Shown here: in pieces, positions 1 through 7,275 of the stretch
Layout: each line of letters opens with the position of its first letter
How positions within the stretch are numbered: the first letter of the stretch is position 1
Source: Oceaniferula marina
GTDB lineage: Bacteria > Verrucomicrobiota > Verrucomicrobiia > Verrucomicrobiales > Akkermansiaceae
Assembly: GCF_013391475.1 (NCBI RefSeq)
Contig: NZ_JACBAZ010000005.1
Location: forward strand, 1-64,000
Direction of reading: 5' to 3'
DNA: 64,000 nt
The notes under the pieces: model-generated
What the model was told of the DNA's origin: nothing
Database searches by the model: none
The model's input: only the letters and a program-made list of their open reading frames with translations
Position numbers and translations under genes: made by a program

Positions 1-531
1 CGCTTTAGTCTCCGCTTTTTGCTCAGCTGCACGCGCACCGTTCATTCCACCACCAGTGGAGCTTCCTTCTGCGACTTCTATAATCGGTAAAGGGCCTAAT
101 AAATATCTCAGCAAGGGAGCAACTCCATCTGGAAGCATCTCCATACAGCATTTATTAATCTCAACCTCAATCATGGCCTCTTCTAAAGCAATCCACATCA
201 TACCTGCGTTAGGATTGAAAGGAGGATTAGGTGGTCCGGGAACTTTTTGGGGAGGAGCTGGCCTTACGTTTGCGTTACCACCTCCAGGAGGCTGAGGAAG
301 AGGAATAAATCTAGGACGCCTTTCAAGCCCTTTCACGTCGTAGTAATTGATGCTATCGTTATCAATCATTCCATACACATTAATTCCGCCTTGCTCTTCA
401 ATTGGATCTCTCGATTTCCACCTCCCTGTAACCGGATCGTAGTATCTGTATGCGTAGTAGTTGAACCCATTATCCGGGGCATCCCTCTGTTTATCAGGGG
501 GGCAGTTGCAGGAGGACAATAGGAGATCATC
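1..531 (-). pseudogene. Rhs/YD-repeat core C-terminus plus variable tip, truncated fragment
   Basis: The reverse strand is open from about 531 to the left edge. It encodes the end of an Rhs core: NYYAYRYYDPVTGRW followed by SRDPIEEQGG, the usual junction between core and variable tip. After YDVKGLE comes a proline/glycine-rich linker (PLPQPPGGG) and a tip with IEVEINKCCMEM that I do not recognise. A TGA lies in frame just upstream (about 532-534), so the large Rhs body is missing and only a displaced cassette-like end remains. A TTG near 519 could restart translation. Known of the family: Rhs/YD proteins carry polymorphic C-terminal toxins, and orphan core-tip fragments accumulate beside them. 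The tip may continue beyond the window. The Rhs assignment is firm; the tip function is unknown. Confidence 0.75.
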
Positions 532-577
532 TCAGCATTCGAAAGTAGCCTAATCTAGACTCTTCCCGGCTCTTGTG

Positions 578-697
578 TCACGCAGGAAAACCCAGGTGTT
601 CATCGCATACATTCAGAGTCTGCCACTTAGCTCCCCAGTATGCACGGGTGACAACCTTCCCGGACTTGACCTCACACTTTAATTGGGTATTATCGGG
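578..697 (-). pseudogene. fragment of an unknown small protein (39 codons)
   Basis: Between the Rhs fragment and the Fic gene the reverse strand holds 39 sense codons bounded by two TGA stops. They read like real protein: LKCEVKSGKVV, then AYWGAKWQTLNVCDEHLG. There is no start codon of note. A single Cys near the start and a CDEH group near the end suggest a former metal-binding fold, but I do not recognise the family. Probably the C-terminal remnant of a gene broken when this accessory patch was assembled. Low certainty. Confidence 0.3.
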
Positions 698-714
698 TCA
701 ATAAATGGTTCACC

Positions 715-1761
715 ATGGAAGTCTCAGTCAACATTACAGCAGAAATTCTCCAGCTCATCGCCTCGATTGACGAGTTCAAGGGGCGCTGGCAAGCCTTGGG
801 TGCCATTGACCGTGACCGGCTGACGCAACTCAGAAGGACGGCCACCATTGAAAGCGTGGGCTCATCAACAAGGATCGAAGGCTCCAGAATGTCCGATGCC
901 CAGGTGGAAACCCTGCTTGCCAACATAGAGATCGAGAAGTTCTCTTCCCGGGATGAACAGGAAGTCGCCGGCTATGCCAGGCTCATGGACCTGATCTTTG
1001 ACTCCTGGGAGTTCCTCAATGTGGACGAGAATCACCTGCTGCAACTACATTCGACCTTGTTACACCACTCCACCAAGGACGAACGTCATCGGGGAGCCTA
1101 CAAAACACTGGATAACCACGTGGCTGCGTTCGATGAACAAGGTAAACAAATCGGTATTGTCTTCGAGACCTCCAGCCCCTTCGACACACCTGCCCACATG
1201 AAGGCCCTCCTCGAATGGGAGCGGGATTCCCGGCAGTCCAGCGAGATGCATGCCCTGCTGCGGATCGGCGTGTTCATCGTCCGCTTTCTGGCCATCCACC
1301 CCTTCCAGGATGGAAACGGCAGGCTGTCACGGGCACTCACCACGCTTTTCCTGCTTCAGTCGGGATACGAGTATGTGCCCTTTGCCTCGATTGAGAGGAT
1401 CATCGAGGCGAACAAGGACGGCTACTACAGGGCGTTGCGGGCAACGCAAACCTCGTTCAATACCACACCGGACTGGAACCCTTGGCTCGTTTTCTTTCTG
1501 CGGACACTGGCAAGGCAATGCGAGGTGCTGGCCCGGAAGGTGGAGGACCACCGGGTCATTCAGGCGAGTGGCCTGTCTCCCCTGGCGCTTGAGGTGCTGA
1601 CACTCTTTGAGCAGCACAGTAGCCTGAGTAACCGCGAAATGGTTGCCTTGACGGGCTCCAACAGAAACACCCTGAAGAGAACCCTCTCTTCCCTGGTCGA
1701 AAAACGCCTTCTCATGACCGAGGGCAAGGGAAGGTCGGTACGCTACATGGTGGCTCCGTAG
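715..1761 (+). CDS. Fic family protein (class II, putative AMP transferase) with C-terminal winged helix
   Basis: Fic enzymes usually transfer AMP from ATP onto target hydroxyls. The 348-residue product carries the complete catalytic loop HPFQDGNGR at residues 195-203, with the base His195. Residues 50-56 read STRIEG, matching the inhibitory helix motif (S/T)xxxE(G/N) placed N-terminal to the Fic core, which defines class II Fic proteins kept inactive by their own helix. The last about 70 residues (SNREMVALTGSNRNTLKRTL and following) form a winged-helix-like domain, common in chromosomal Fic proteins. The ATG at 715 is preceded by no clear Shine-Dalgarno. It lies in an accessory patch with Rhs debris and a toxin-antitoxin remnant but is itself intact. 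Target unknown. Confidence 0.88.
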   Translation: MEVSVNITAEILQLIASIDEFKGRWQALGAIDRDRLTQLRRTATIESVGSSTRIEGSRMSDAQVETLLANIEIEKFSSRDEQEVAGYARLMDLIFDSWEFLNVDENHLLQLHSTLLHHSTKDERHRGAYKTLDNHVAAFDEQGKQIGIVFETSSPFDTPAHMKALLEWERDSRQSSEMHALLRIGVFIVRFLAIHPFQDGNGRLSRALTTLFLLQSGYEYVPFASIERIIEANKDGYYRALRATQTSFNTTPDWNPWLVFFLRTLARQCEVLARKVEDHRVIQASGLSPLALEVLTLFEQHSSLSNREMVALTGSNRNTLKRTLSSLVEKRLLMTEGKGRSVRYMVAP

Positions 1762-2082
1762 AATTGTCATGAGTGGTACATACTACGGAAGGGGTGGGAA
1801 CAAGATGTCACGTGGCTTTTAGCCTTTATAGAGGTTCTGTAGTTTGCTAGAAACCATCAGCTTCATCAATGGGTTACTTAGCGACATATCCAGCCTTAGG
1901 TAGTCTCCGGGGAGACCCTCCTCGAACCGGACTCCACTACTACGCAGTAGTAGAGTCCGGCCCGTCTGGCTGGACTTTCTCCGCCCGGGAGGTTGACGGA
2001 AGACGGGTATGTAGCTGCAAAACCCACGGATTACTAAAGCATTTATCAGCTATATGGTAGCGGCTAAAGAAGAAAATTACGG
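1762..2082. other. 320-bp gap with structured segment, no convincing gene
   Basis: No supported coding region is seen between the Fic gene and the toxin remnant. A 63-codon rightward ORF (1869-2060) overlaps a strong palindrome and looks fortuitous. The segment 1890-1973 has nested self-complementarity and is listed separately. Confidence 0.5.
1890..1973. repeat. nested inverted repeats, potential three-way junction
   Basis: CCAGCC at 1890-1895 pairs with GGCTGG at 1968-1973. Inside lie two hairpins: GTCTCC/GGAGAC at 1903-1916 and a 34-nt near-palindrome at 1927-1960, whose outer 8-bp arm is CCGGACTC/GAGTCCGG and whose inner 6-bp arm is ACTACT/AGTAGT, with one mismatch between them. Together they could fold as a three-way junction in RNA or single-stranded DNA. 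It does not match an integron attC, tRNA or group II intron domain V as far as I can see. It may be a recombination site or structured RNA remnant of the accessory patch. Confidence 0.4.
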
Positions 2083-2372
2083 CTACTTCTTCTCCCAGTA
2101 ATTGGGCTGTCTACTACTATGAGCTACGGCAACGACAAGCAAGAGGCTTTCACCCTCGATACGATAGACAAGACTATAAGGGGAACGCTTCAAGTGTTGC
2201 GGCGATAACCTCCTGCAATCGGGTGCCAAAATTCAGGAGCTTCCAATATCTCCAGTTCTGCGTGTGCAAATTCTCTGTAGAAGTCCGCAGCCAGTCCTGG
2301 CTGATGCTCCTCGTAGTAGCTGAGCCCCTCCAGTAAATCAAGGCGGGCTTGGGCTGTGTATTCAATACGCAT
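2083..2372 (-). pseudogene. ParE/RelE-family toxin, frameshifted
   Basis: The first 60 codons (from ATG at 2372) give a ParE-like start: MRIEYTAQARLDLLEGLSYY, then EILEAPEFWHPI and GGYRRNT, followed by TGA at 2190-2192. Beyond the stop the protein continues in another frame as SPYSLVYRIEGESLLLV and AVAHSSRQPNYW, ending in TAG at 2083-2085. These two halves join into a normal ParE of about 96 residues if one base is restored near 2193, so a single-nucleotide deletion has killed the toxin. ParE toxins act on DNA gyrase. The start codon shares one base with the antitoxin stop (TAATG), the usual coupled antitoxin-toxin arrangement. A sequencing error at this site would be the alternative. Confidence 0.82.
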
Positions 2373-2596
2373 TAGATGGCGAGGCGATCTCTCATTTCCT
2401 TGTGCAAGTCTTCACTGCTGACGGAAGGGCTTTTTCCCGATTTCCAGCTTTCAACTCGCCTGTCAAGTTCCTCCATCCACTCCGGGCTGAGGTCTTCATT
2501 CTGATCAAGGCTCTCTATGATCTTGGCAGCAAGATATGAGCGGTCCTGGCGGGGCAGCTTCAGCACATCCTCCATAAGTTCGAATGCCGTATTCAT
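2372..2596 (-). CDS. addiction module antitoxin (PF09720-like)
   Basis: The 74-residue product reads MNTAFELMEDVLKLPRQDRS, then AAKIIESLD and LSPEWMEELDRRVE. This is the helical pattern of short antitoxins of the addiction-module family that precede ParE/RelE toxins. I chose the ATG at 2596 because family members start at the equivalent point; an upstream ATG at 2614 would add six residues. The stop overlaps the toxin start by one base. The antitoxin is intact while its toxin is frameshifted, so the module is probably inactive as an addiction system. Autoregulation is typical of the family but no operator was identified. Confidence 0.72.
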   Translation of the reverse strand: MNTAFELMEDVLKLPRQDRSYLAAKIIESLDQNEDLSPEWMEELDRRVESWKSGKSPSVSSEDLHKEMRDRLAI

Positions 2597-2822
2597 GTCC
2601 CGAAGGTAACTCATTGTCGTTTTTATGCGAGTCTATTTTCTCCGCTAGACAGATGCCGATGAGGCGGTCTTCCAGGCGGCCTGATGCCAGGATCCTCATG
2701 AATGTTGACTATTTTACCCTTGGGATGCTCCCAAGCAGCCGGATCTTGCGAAGGACTGAGACCTCATTCAGGAGCGGTAAATATCAGAATGCCCCTTTGA
2801 CAGGTGCCTGCCAGCTATTTCA

Positions 2823-3353
2823 TCACCCCCGGGGATGCGTGCTGTGGTGGACATCGGACAGCCTCCCTGTGGAAACATGGGTATAGATTTCCGTGGTATC
2901 CACTCGTGAGTGTCCGAGTAGTGTCCGAGTAGTGTCCGAGTAGTGTCCGAGTAGTGTCCGAGTAGTGTCCGAGTAGTGTCTGAATCGTTCGCAAATCAGC
3001 GCCATGTTCCAGCATATGTGTCGCACAAGCATGGCGCAGAAGGTGCGATTCACCCCTTGCGGCCACATCCGATTGAGTAAGATAGCTATGTACTGCGTGC
3101 CCCCAAGCTTCAGCTGAGAAACCCTCGCCATATGAGATGAGGAATATTGCATCACTGGGGCATCCGGGAGTAGAAACAAGGGGGCACCTCAGCAAGATAG
3201 CGCTTCAGCCAATATTGGGCCAGACCTTCCAGCGGCACAACTCGTTCCTTTCCTCCCTTTCCGTTGTGAATCACAATCGAAGAATCTCCCCGAATGAGAT
3301 CCGTGATTCACAGCCCCACAGTTTCGCTTCTGCTATGCTAGTGACACATACAG
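2823..3353 (-). pseudogene. XerC/D-like tyrosine recombinase, decayed C-terminal half
   Basis: Pieces of a tyrosine recombinase catalytic domain are spread over three reverse frames. They read, in order: ITDLIRGDSSIVIHN, GKGGKERVVPLEG, LKRYLAEVP, LLLPDAP, SDAIFLISYGEGFSAEAWG, HLLRHACATHMLEHG, LRTIQTLLGH and SRVDTTEIYTHV. They contain the HxLRH box, the LGH box and the Tyr of the active site. Disruptions seen are an in-frame TGA after GL (an Arg codon in relatives), indels around 3160-3180, and an expanded 11-bp tandem repeat that shifts the frame between LLGH and SRVDTT. No N-terminal SAM-like domain is visible. It is probably the dead integrase of the element that brought in this patch. Confidence 0.8.
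2910..2975. repeat. 11-bp tandem repeat, six perfect copies
   Basis: The unit GTGTCCGAGTA occurs six times without interruption at 2910-2975, followed by a degenerate seventh copy (GTGTCTGAATC). On the reverse strand the ancestral single copy encodes part of TLLGHS in the recombinase LGH box. Because 11 is not a multiple of three, each copy changes the reading frame; only copy numbers 1, 4, 7 and so on keep LLGH in frame with SRVDTT. Confidence 0.95.
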
Positions 3354-3379
3354 GTACTACGGCCCATTGAAGGTTTGGG

Positions 3380-4330
3380 CTAGCGTTTGGTTTCAGCGAG
3401 GCATTCGACTTCGACTCCGACGCCTTCTTCGAGGATGAGGAGTCGGTCGGCGACGCCGAGTCGCTCGGCTTCGGCGATGAGTCGTTCGACGGGTTCGAGG
3501 AAGGGTTCGTTTCCGAGTGGGAAGGTTTTGTAGTGCATGGGGATGAGGATGCCGGCTTCCATTTCGATGAATGCGCGCACGGCTTCTTCCGGGTTCATGT
3601 GGACATCGCGTCCGCTGGGTGCATCGTAGGCTCCGATGGGCATGAGGGCGACGTCGGGCGTGTGATGTTTTCCAATTTCCTTGAAGCCTTCGAAGTAGGA
3701 ACTGTCGCCGCAGTGGAAGACTTTGCAATCGCCTGAGTGCACCATGTAGCCGCCGTAGTCCCGGTGGGTATCGTGTAAGTAGCGGGCGCCCCAGTGGTGG
3801 CTGGGGGTGTGGGTCACGGTGAGGTTATCAAACTGAAGGGTGTCCCAGACCGCCATTTCGTGGACTTGGTGGAATCCAAGGCGGTGGACGAGTGAGCCGC
3901 TGCCACGGGGGACAACGATGCCTTCATGGGCTTCCAGGACCTTGAGGCTTCTTTTATGGAGGTGATCGAAATGGGCATGGGTGACCATGACGAGATCCAC
4001 CAGAGGCATGAGCTCGAGTTCGAGCCCTGGCTCGCGTTGGCGTTTGACGATGCCGTGCCATTCCGCCCAGTTTGGGTCGATGATCACGGAATGGTCTGGA
4101 AACTGGACGAGGAAGGATGCGTGACCGATCCAGGTGACCCGGATTTTTCCGGCTTCCGGCGGGTGTAGGATTGGGGCCTTACGCGAGCCGTTGCGTTTTT
4201 GGAATGCCTGGGGAAGCAGGCGGTGCCTGAGAAAGTGGTAATTGCGCCGGGGCCATCCTTTTTTTGGCAGGATGCCGGCGTAGTCTTTGCGGGTGTTGGA
4301 GTTAGGTGATTTTGATGATTCCCAAGGCAT
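3380..4330 (-). CDS. metallo-beta-lactamase-fold hydrolase, NAPE-PLD/UlaG-like
   Basis: This is a 316-residue protein of the Zn-hydrolase branch that includes NAPE-hydrolysing phospholipase D and UlaG lactonase. The core starts with VTWIGHASFLVQ (about residue 65). The metal motif THAHFDHLH has His118, His120, Asp122 and His123. Further ligands are likely in THTPSHHWGAR, HCGDSSY and IPMHYKTFP. The first about 60 residues are basic (NYHFLRHRLLPQAF) as in NAPE-PLD-like bacterial proteins; no clear signal peptide. It is divergent from pdxA with about 100 bp between. Substrate is unknown; a phosphodiester or lactone is plausible from the family. Confidence 0.85.
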   Translation of the reverse strand: MPWESSKSPNSNTRKDYAGILPKKGWPRRNYHFLRHRLLPQAFQKRNGSRKAPILHPPEAGKIRVTWIGHASFLVQFPDHSVIIDPNWAEWHGIVKRQREPGLELELMPLVDLVMVTHAHFDHLHKRSLKVLEAHEGIVVPRGSGSLVHRLGFHQVHEMAVWDTLQFDNLTVTHTPSHHWGARYLHDTHRDYGGYMVHSGDCKVFHCGDSSYFEGFKEIGKHHTPDVALMPIGAYDAPSGRDVHMNPEEAVRAFIEMEAGILIPMHYKTFPLGNEPFLEPVERLIAEAERLGVADRLLILEEGVGVEVECLAETKR

Positions 4331-4432
4331 GGAGTTGATGATTGTTTTAAATATGCGTTGCTCTGGGAATCTTGCAACCCCTGTTTTATTCTCGTTGATT
4401 TTCGGCTGCGCCCAGCGGATGCTTTCGGGGAG

Positions 4433-5329
4433 ATGTCGACGACGAGAGCGAAAGAGAGAAGGAGAATTGGAATTACCTTGGGAGAGCAGGCCGGGGTGGG
4501 CCCTGAAATTGTGGAAAAAGCCCTGGCGTCGGGTATGCTGCCCGAGGGCGTGGATTTCACGGTGATCGGTCAGCGGGTGGATGTGAAACCGGGAAAGCCG
4601 ACGCTGGAATCGGCCCGTGCAGCCCTTGAGGCACTTGAGGAGTCGGTGGTGTTATTGCAATCCGGTGAGATTGATGCCGTGGTGACAGCTCCGGTGGCCA
4701 AGGACGGGTTGCACGAGTTGGGGTTTCATTTTCCAGGCCAGACGGAATTTTTTGCCGAGCGTCTCGGATGTGGCAACCATGCCATGTGTTTAACCGGGCG
4801 GCAGTTGACGGTAGCTTTGGTGACCATTCATGTGGCTTTGGCCGAGGTTCCCGGGCTTCTTCGCCAAGAGGAGATTGTCCGGGTGGGGAAACTGTTGGCG
4901 GATTTTTGTCATCAACGCGGGATTGCCCGTCCGAGGATTGCTGTGTGTGGGTTGAACCCACACGCCGGAGAAAATGGAGCCTTTGGAAATGAGGATGAGG
5001 AAATGGTAGCGCCAGCCGTTTGCCAACTCCAGCAGGAGTATGCTGAATGTGAGTTTAGCGGTCCGCATCCACCGGATACGATCTTCAGGCCAGCGGTAGA
5101 CGGGCATTATGATGCTGTTTTATGCATGTACCATGATCAGGGGCTGATTCCATTGAAATTACTTGATTTCGATACCGGGGTGAATGTGACGCTTGGGCTG
5201 CCCATGCCTCGAACCAGCCCTGACCACGGCACGGCCTACGACATTGCCGGCAGTGGATCCGCCAGTGCCAGTTCCATGATCCATGCGATTCAACTTGCCT
5301 GCGAGATGGTAGCCGAAAAACCGGTGTGA
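4433..5329 (+). CDS. pdxA: 4-hydroxythreonine-4-phosphate dehydrogenase
   Basis: PdxA oxidises 4-phosphohydroxy-L-threonine in the DXP-dependent route to pyridoxal phosphate. The 298-residue product has the family signatures GEQAGVGPE near the N-terminus (commonly GDPAGIGPE), VTAPVAKDGL, FPGQTEFFAE, LNPHAGENGAFG, MYHDQGLIPLK and TSPDHGTAYDIAG. The metal-binding histidines (IHVALAEVP, YHDQ, PDHG) are present. I chose the ATG at 4433, which follows GGGGAG closely; the longer in-frame start at 4358 adds 25 residues unlike the family. It is shorter than typical about 330-residue homologues, mainly in the N-terminal half. The stop overlaps the recQ GTG start by four bases (GTGA), so the two are translationally coupled. 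Confidence 0.92.
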   Translation: MSTTRAKERRRIGITLGEQAGVGPEIVEKALASGMLPEGVDFTVIGQRVDVKPGKPTLESARAALEALEESVVLLQSGEIDAVVTAPVAKDGLHELGFHFPGQTEFFAERLGCGNHAMCLTGRQLTVALVTIHVALAEVPGLLRQEEIVRVGKLLADFCHQRGIARPRIAVCGLNPHAGENGAFGNEDEEMVAPAVCQLQQEYAECEFSGPHPPDTIFRPAVDGHYDAVLCMYHDQGLIPLKLLDFDTGVNVTLGLPMPRTSPDHGTAYDIAGSGSASASSMIHAIQLACEMVAEKPV

Positions 5330-7233
5330 GTAAGGATGAAACCATAAGCTTGCTGAAGCGCTATTTTGGGCATGACGCCCTGAGGCCAGGCCAGCAGCAG
5401 GTGATTGAAAAGGTGCTGGCCCGGACCAACACTCTGGCGGTGTTGCCTACCGGGGGTGGGAAGTCGCTCTGTTACCAGCTGCCGGCGATGGTCTTTGATG
5501 GCTTGACGCTGGTGGTCTCACCTTTGATCGCCCTGATGTGTGATCAAGTCAATACCTTGCAATCCATGGGGATTGCTGCGGCTCGTTGGGACCCTTCGTT
5601 GGATGAGACGGATCAAGAACAATTGGCGGACGAAATCGTTGGCGGGGGGGTGAAGATTCTTTATGTCTCCCCTGAGGCGATGGGCGCGGTGTTGTTGTGG
5701 AACGCCTTGAAGCAGGCGCAGGTGGAACTTGTGGCGATTGATGAAGCACACTGCGTGTCTGAGTGGGGGCACCGGTTTCGTCCGGCATACCTGACTTTGG
5801 TCAAGTTGGTGAGGAGGTTAAAGCCTCAGGTTGTTCTGGCGTTGACGGCAACCGCCAGCCCGGAGGTAGCCCGGGAAATTTGCAAGACATTCCGGATTTT
5901 AAAGCGGGATCAGGTGCAGACGAGCTTCTTCCGCAGGAACCTGCATTTTGGCGTTACGGCGCTTGCTGACGAAGAAAAGGCAGAAAAGTTGCTAGGGTTG
6001 CTTGGGGGCGGTAAGTATTTTCCAGCTGTGGTGTATGCAATTCGTCGGGAAACGGTGGAATCGTTGTCGACGATGCTTCGAGGTCACGGAATCCATGCCC
6101 GGGCCTATCATGCAGGTATGAGTGCGGAGGCGCGGACGGAGGTGCTTGAGGGGTTTATGCGTGGGGAGATTCCGGTGATGTGTGCAACGATTGCTTTCGG
6201 GATGGGGGTGGATATGCCCAATATACGATCAGTGATTCACTACCAACCGCCGAGCTCGCCGGAAGGCTGGATGCAGGAAAGTGGTCGGGCTGGGAGGGAC
6301 GGCTTGCCGAGTCGTTGTGAGGTGATGATGAGTGGACAGGACCGCTCTCTACTGGAAGGTTTTTTGTTAGCTCGCCGGCCAAGCAAGCAGGCGGTTGCCA
6401 ATGTGCTTCGTTCGTTGTTTTCGCAGGGGAAGGTCGCGGTGTTTTCGCGTTATGATGCAACGACCTTGAATGATCTCTCACGGGAGATGCTGGATGTTTT
6501 GTTAGCTCGCCTGGAACTTGGAGGTTGGATTGCGGCGGATACGGGGTCGTGGTTGTGGTGTCGGGCCTATCCATTGGTTTCGCTTGCGAAGGTGTTGGAT
6601 GGGTTTTCCAAGGCTCAGCAGGTCAAACTCAAGCCGCTGCTAGAGGCTGGTAAGCGGGTGTCGTTGATGGAACTCAGTGGTGGCACTGCAGCAGGGCAGA
6701 AACAATGGATGAAGAGGCTGGCTGAGTTAAATGCATCGGGTGATGTGCGAATGAACTTTAGTCACAGCCTTGATCACTTCAAGGTGAGGAAACAGCCGGA
6801 GGATGTGAACCAGCTGGTGGATGATCTGTTTGATGTGTTTGAACAACATATTCAAAACGGGCTGGATCGGGTGGAGGAAGTGGTATCGATTGCTACGGGG
6901 GATAGGTGTATTCCCATGGCTTTGTTGGATTATTTTGGAGAGATTATGCCTCAACCCTGCGGACGGTGTTCGGTTTGTCAGGGTGACGTGGCGGGAGAAC
7001 TACCCTGTGCCGCACCTGATGAGATCAGCGATGAGGAATTGGCGATGATTCAGTCGCTGATGCATGAGCGGAAACCTGCTTTGGCGAGCCCGGAGCGTCT
7101 GGCCCGGTTTTTGTGTGGTATCTACAGTCCGGCGATGATGCGCTATCGACTGTATCAAAGGCGTGAGTGGGGATCCTTGAGCCGGCTTCCCTATCAGGAT
7201 GTGCTGGCCTTGGCTCAGGTCCAATTGTTTTGA
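5326..7233 (+). CDS. recQ: ATP-dependent DNA helicase RecQ
   Basis: RecQ is a 3'-5' superfamily 2 helicase of recombination and fork repair. In the 635-residue product the Walker A is PTGGGKS (41-47), motif II is DEAHCVSEWGH (about 138), and motif VI is QESGRAGRDG (about 317). The RecQ zinc site has four cysteines, one in GDRC and three in CGRCSVC, at about 527-552. After it only about 75 residues remain (FLCGIYSPAMMRYRL and following), so the HRDC domain of E. coli RecQ appears to be absent or very reduced. GTG start at 5326 overlaps the pdxA stop (GTGA). Codon use matches neighbours. Confidence 0.92.
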   Translation: MSKDETISLLKRYFGHDALRPGQQQVIEKVLARTNTLAVLPTGGGKSLCYQLPAMVFDGLTLVVSPLIALMCDQVNTLQSMGIAAARWDPSLDETDQEQLADEIVGGGVKILYVSPEAMGAVLLWNALKQAQVELVAIDEAHCVSEWGHRFRPAYLTLVKLVRRLKPQVVLALTATASPEVAREICKTFRILKRDQVQTSFFRRNLHFGVTALADEEKAEKLLGLLGGGKYFPAVVYAIRRETVESLSTMLRGHGIHARAYHAGMSAEARTEVLEGFMRGEIPVMCATIAFGMGVDMPNIRSVIHYQPPSSPEGWMQESGRAGRDGLPSRCEVMMSGQDRSLLEGFLLARRPSKQAVANVLRSLFSQGKVAVFSRYDATTLNDLSREMLDVLLARLELGGWIAADTGSWLWCRAYPLVSLAKVLDGFSKAQQVKLKPLLEAGKRVSLMELSGGTAAGQKQWMKRLAELNASGDVRMNFSHSLDHFKVRKQPEDVNQLVDDLFDVFEQHIQNGLDRVEEVVSIATGDRCIPMALLDYFGEIMPQPCGRCSVCQGDVAGELPCAAPDEISDEELAMIQSLMHERKPALASPERLARFLCGIYSPAMMRYRLYQRREWGSLSRLPYQDVLALAQVQLF

Positions 7234-7275
7234 TGGCGGTTAGGAATCGATTCGGTGATCCTGCTGATCTGTTTT

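Noticed and set aside
1890..1973. integron attC site
   Set aside because: No RYYYAAC/GTTRRRY core sites at the ends, and the neighbouring recombinase lacks a recognisable integron-integrase insertion.
1869..2060. 63-codon ORF in the gap after Fic
   Set aside because: It spans the palindrome at 1927-1960, has no recognisable domain and no ribosome binding site.
2910..2986. possible CRISPR-like array
   Set aside because: The 11-bp units are directly adjacent without spacers, so it is a simple tandem repeat.
4358..4432. longer pdxA start adding 25 residues
   Set aside because: The extra residues are unlike family N-termini, and ATG 4433 lies right after a purine-rich GGGGAG.
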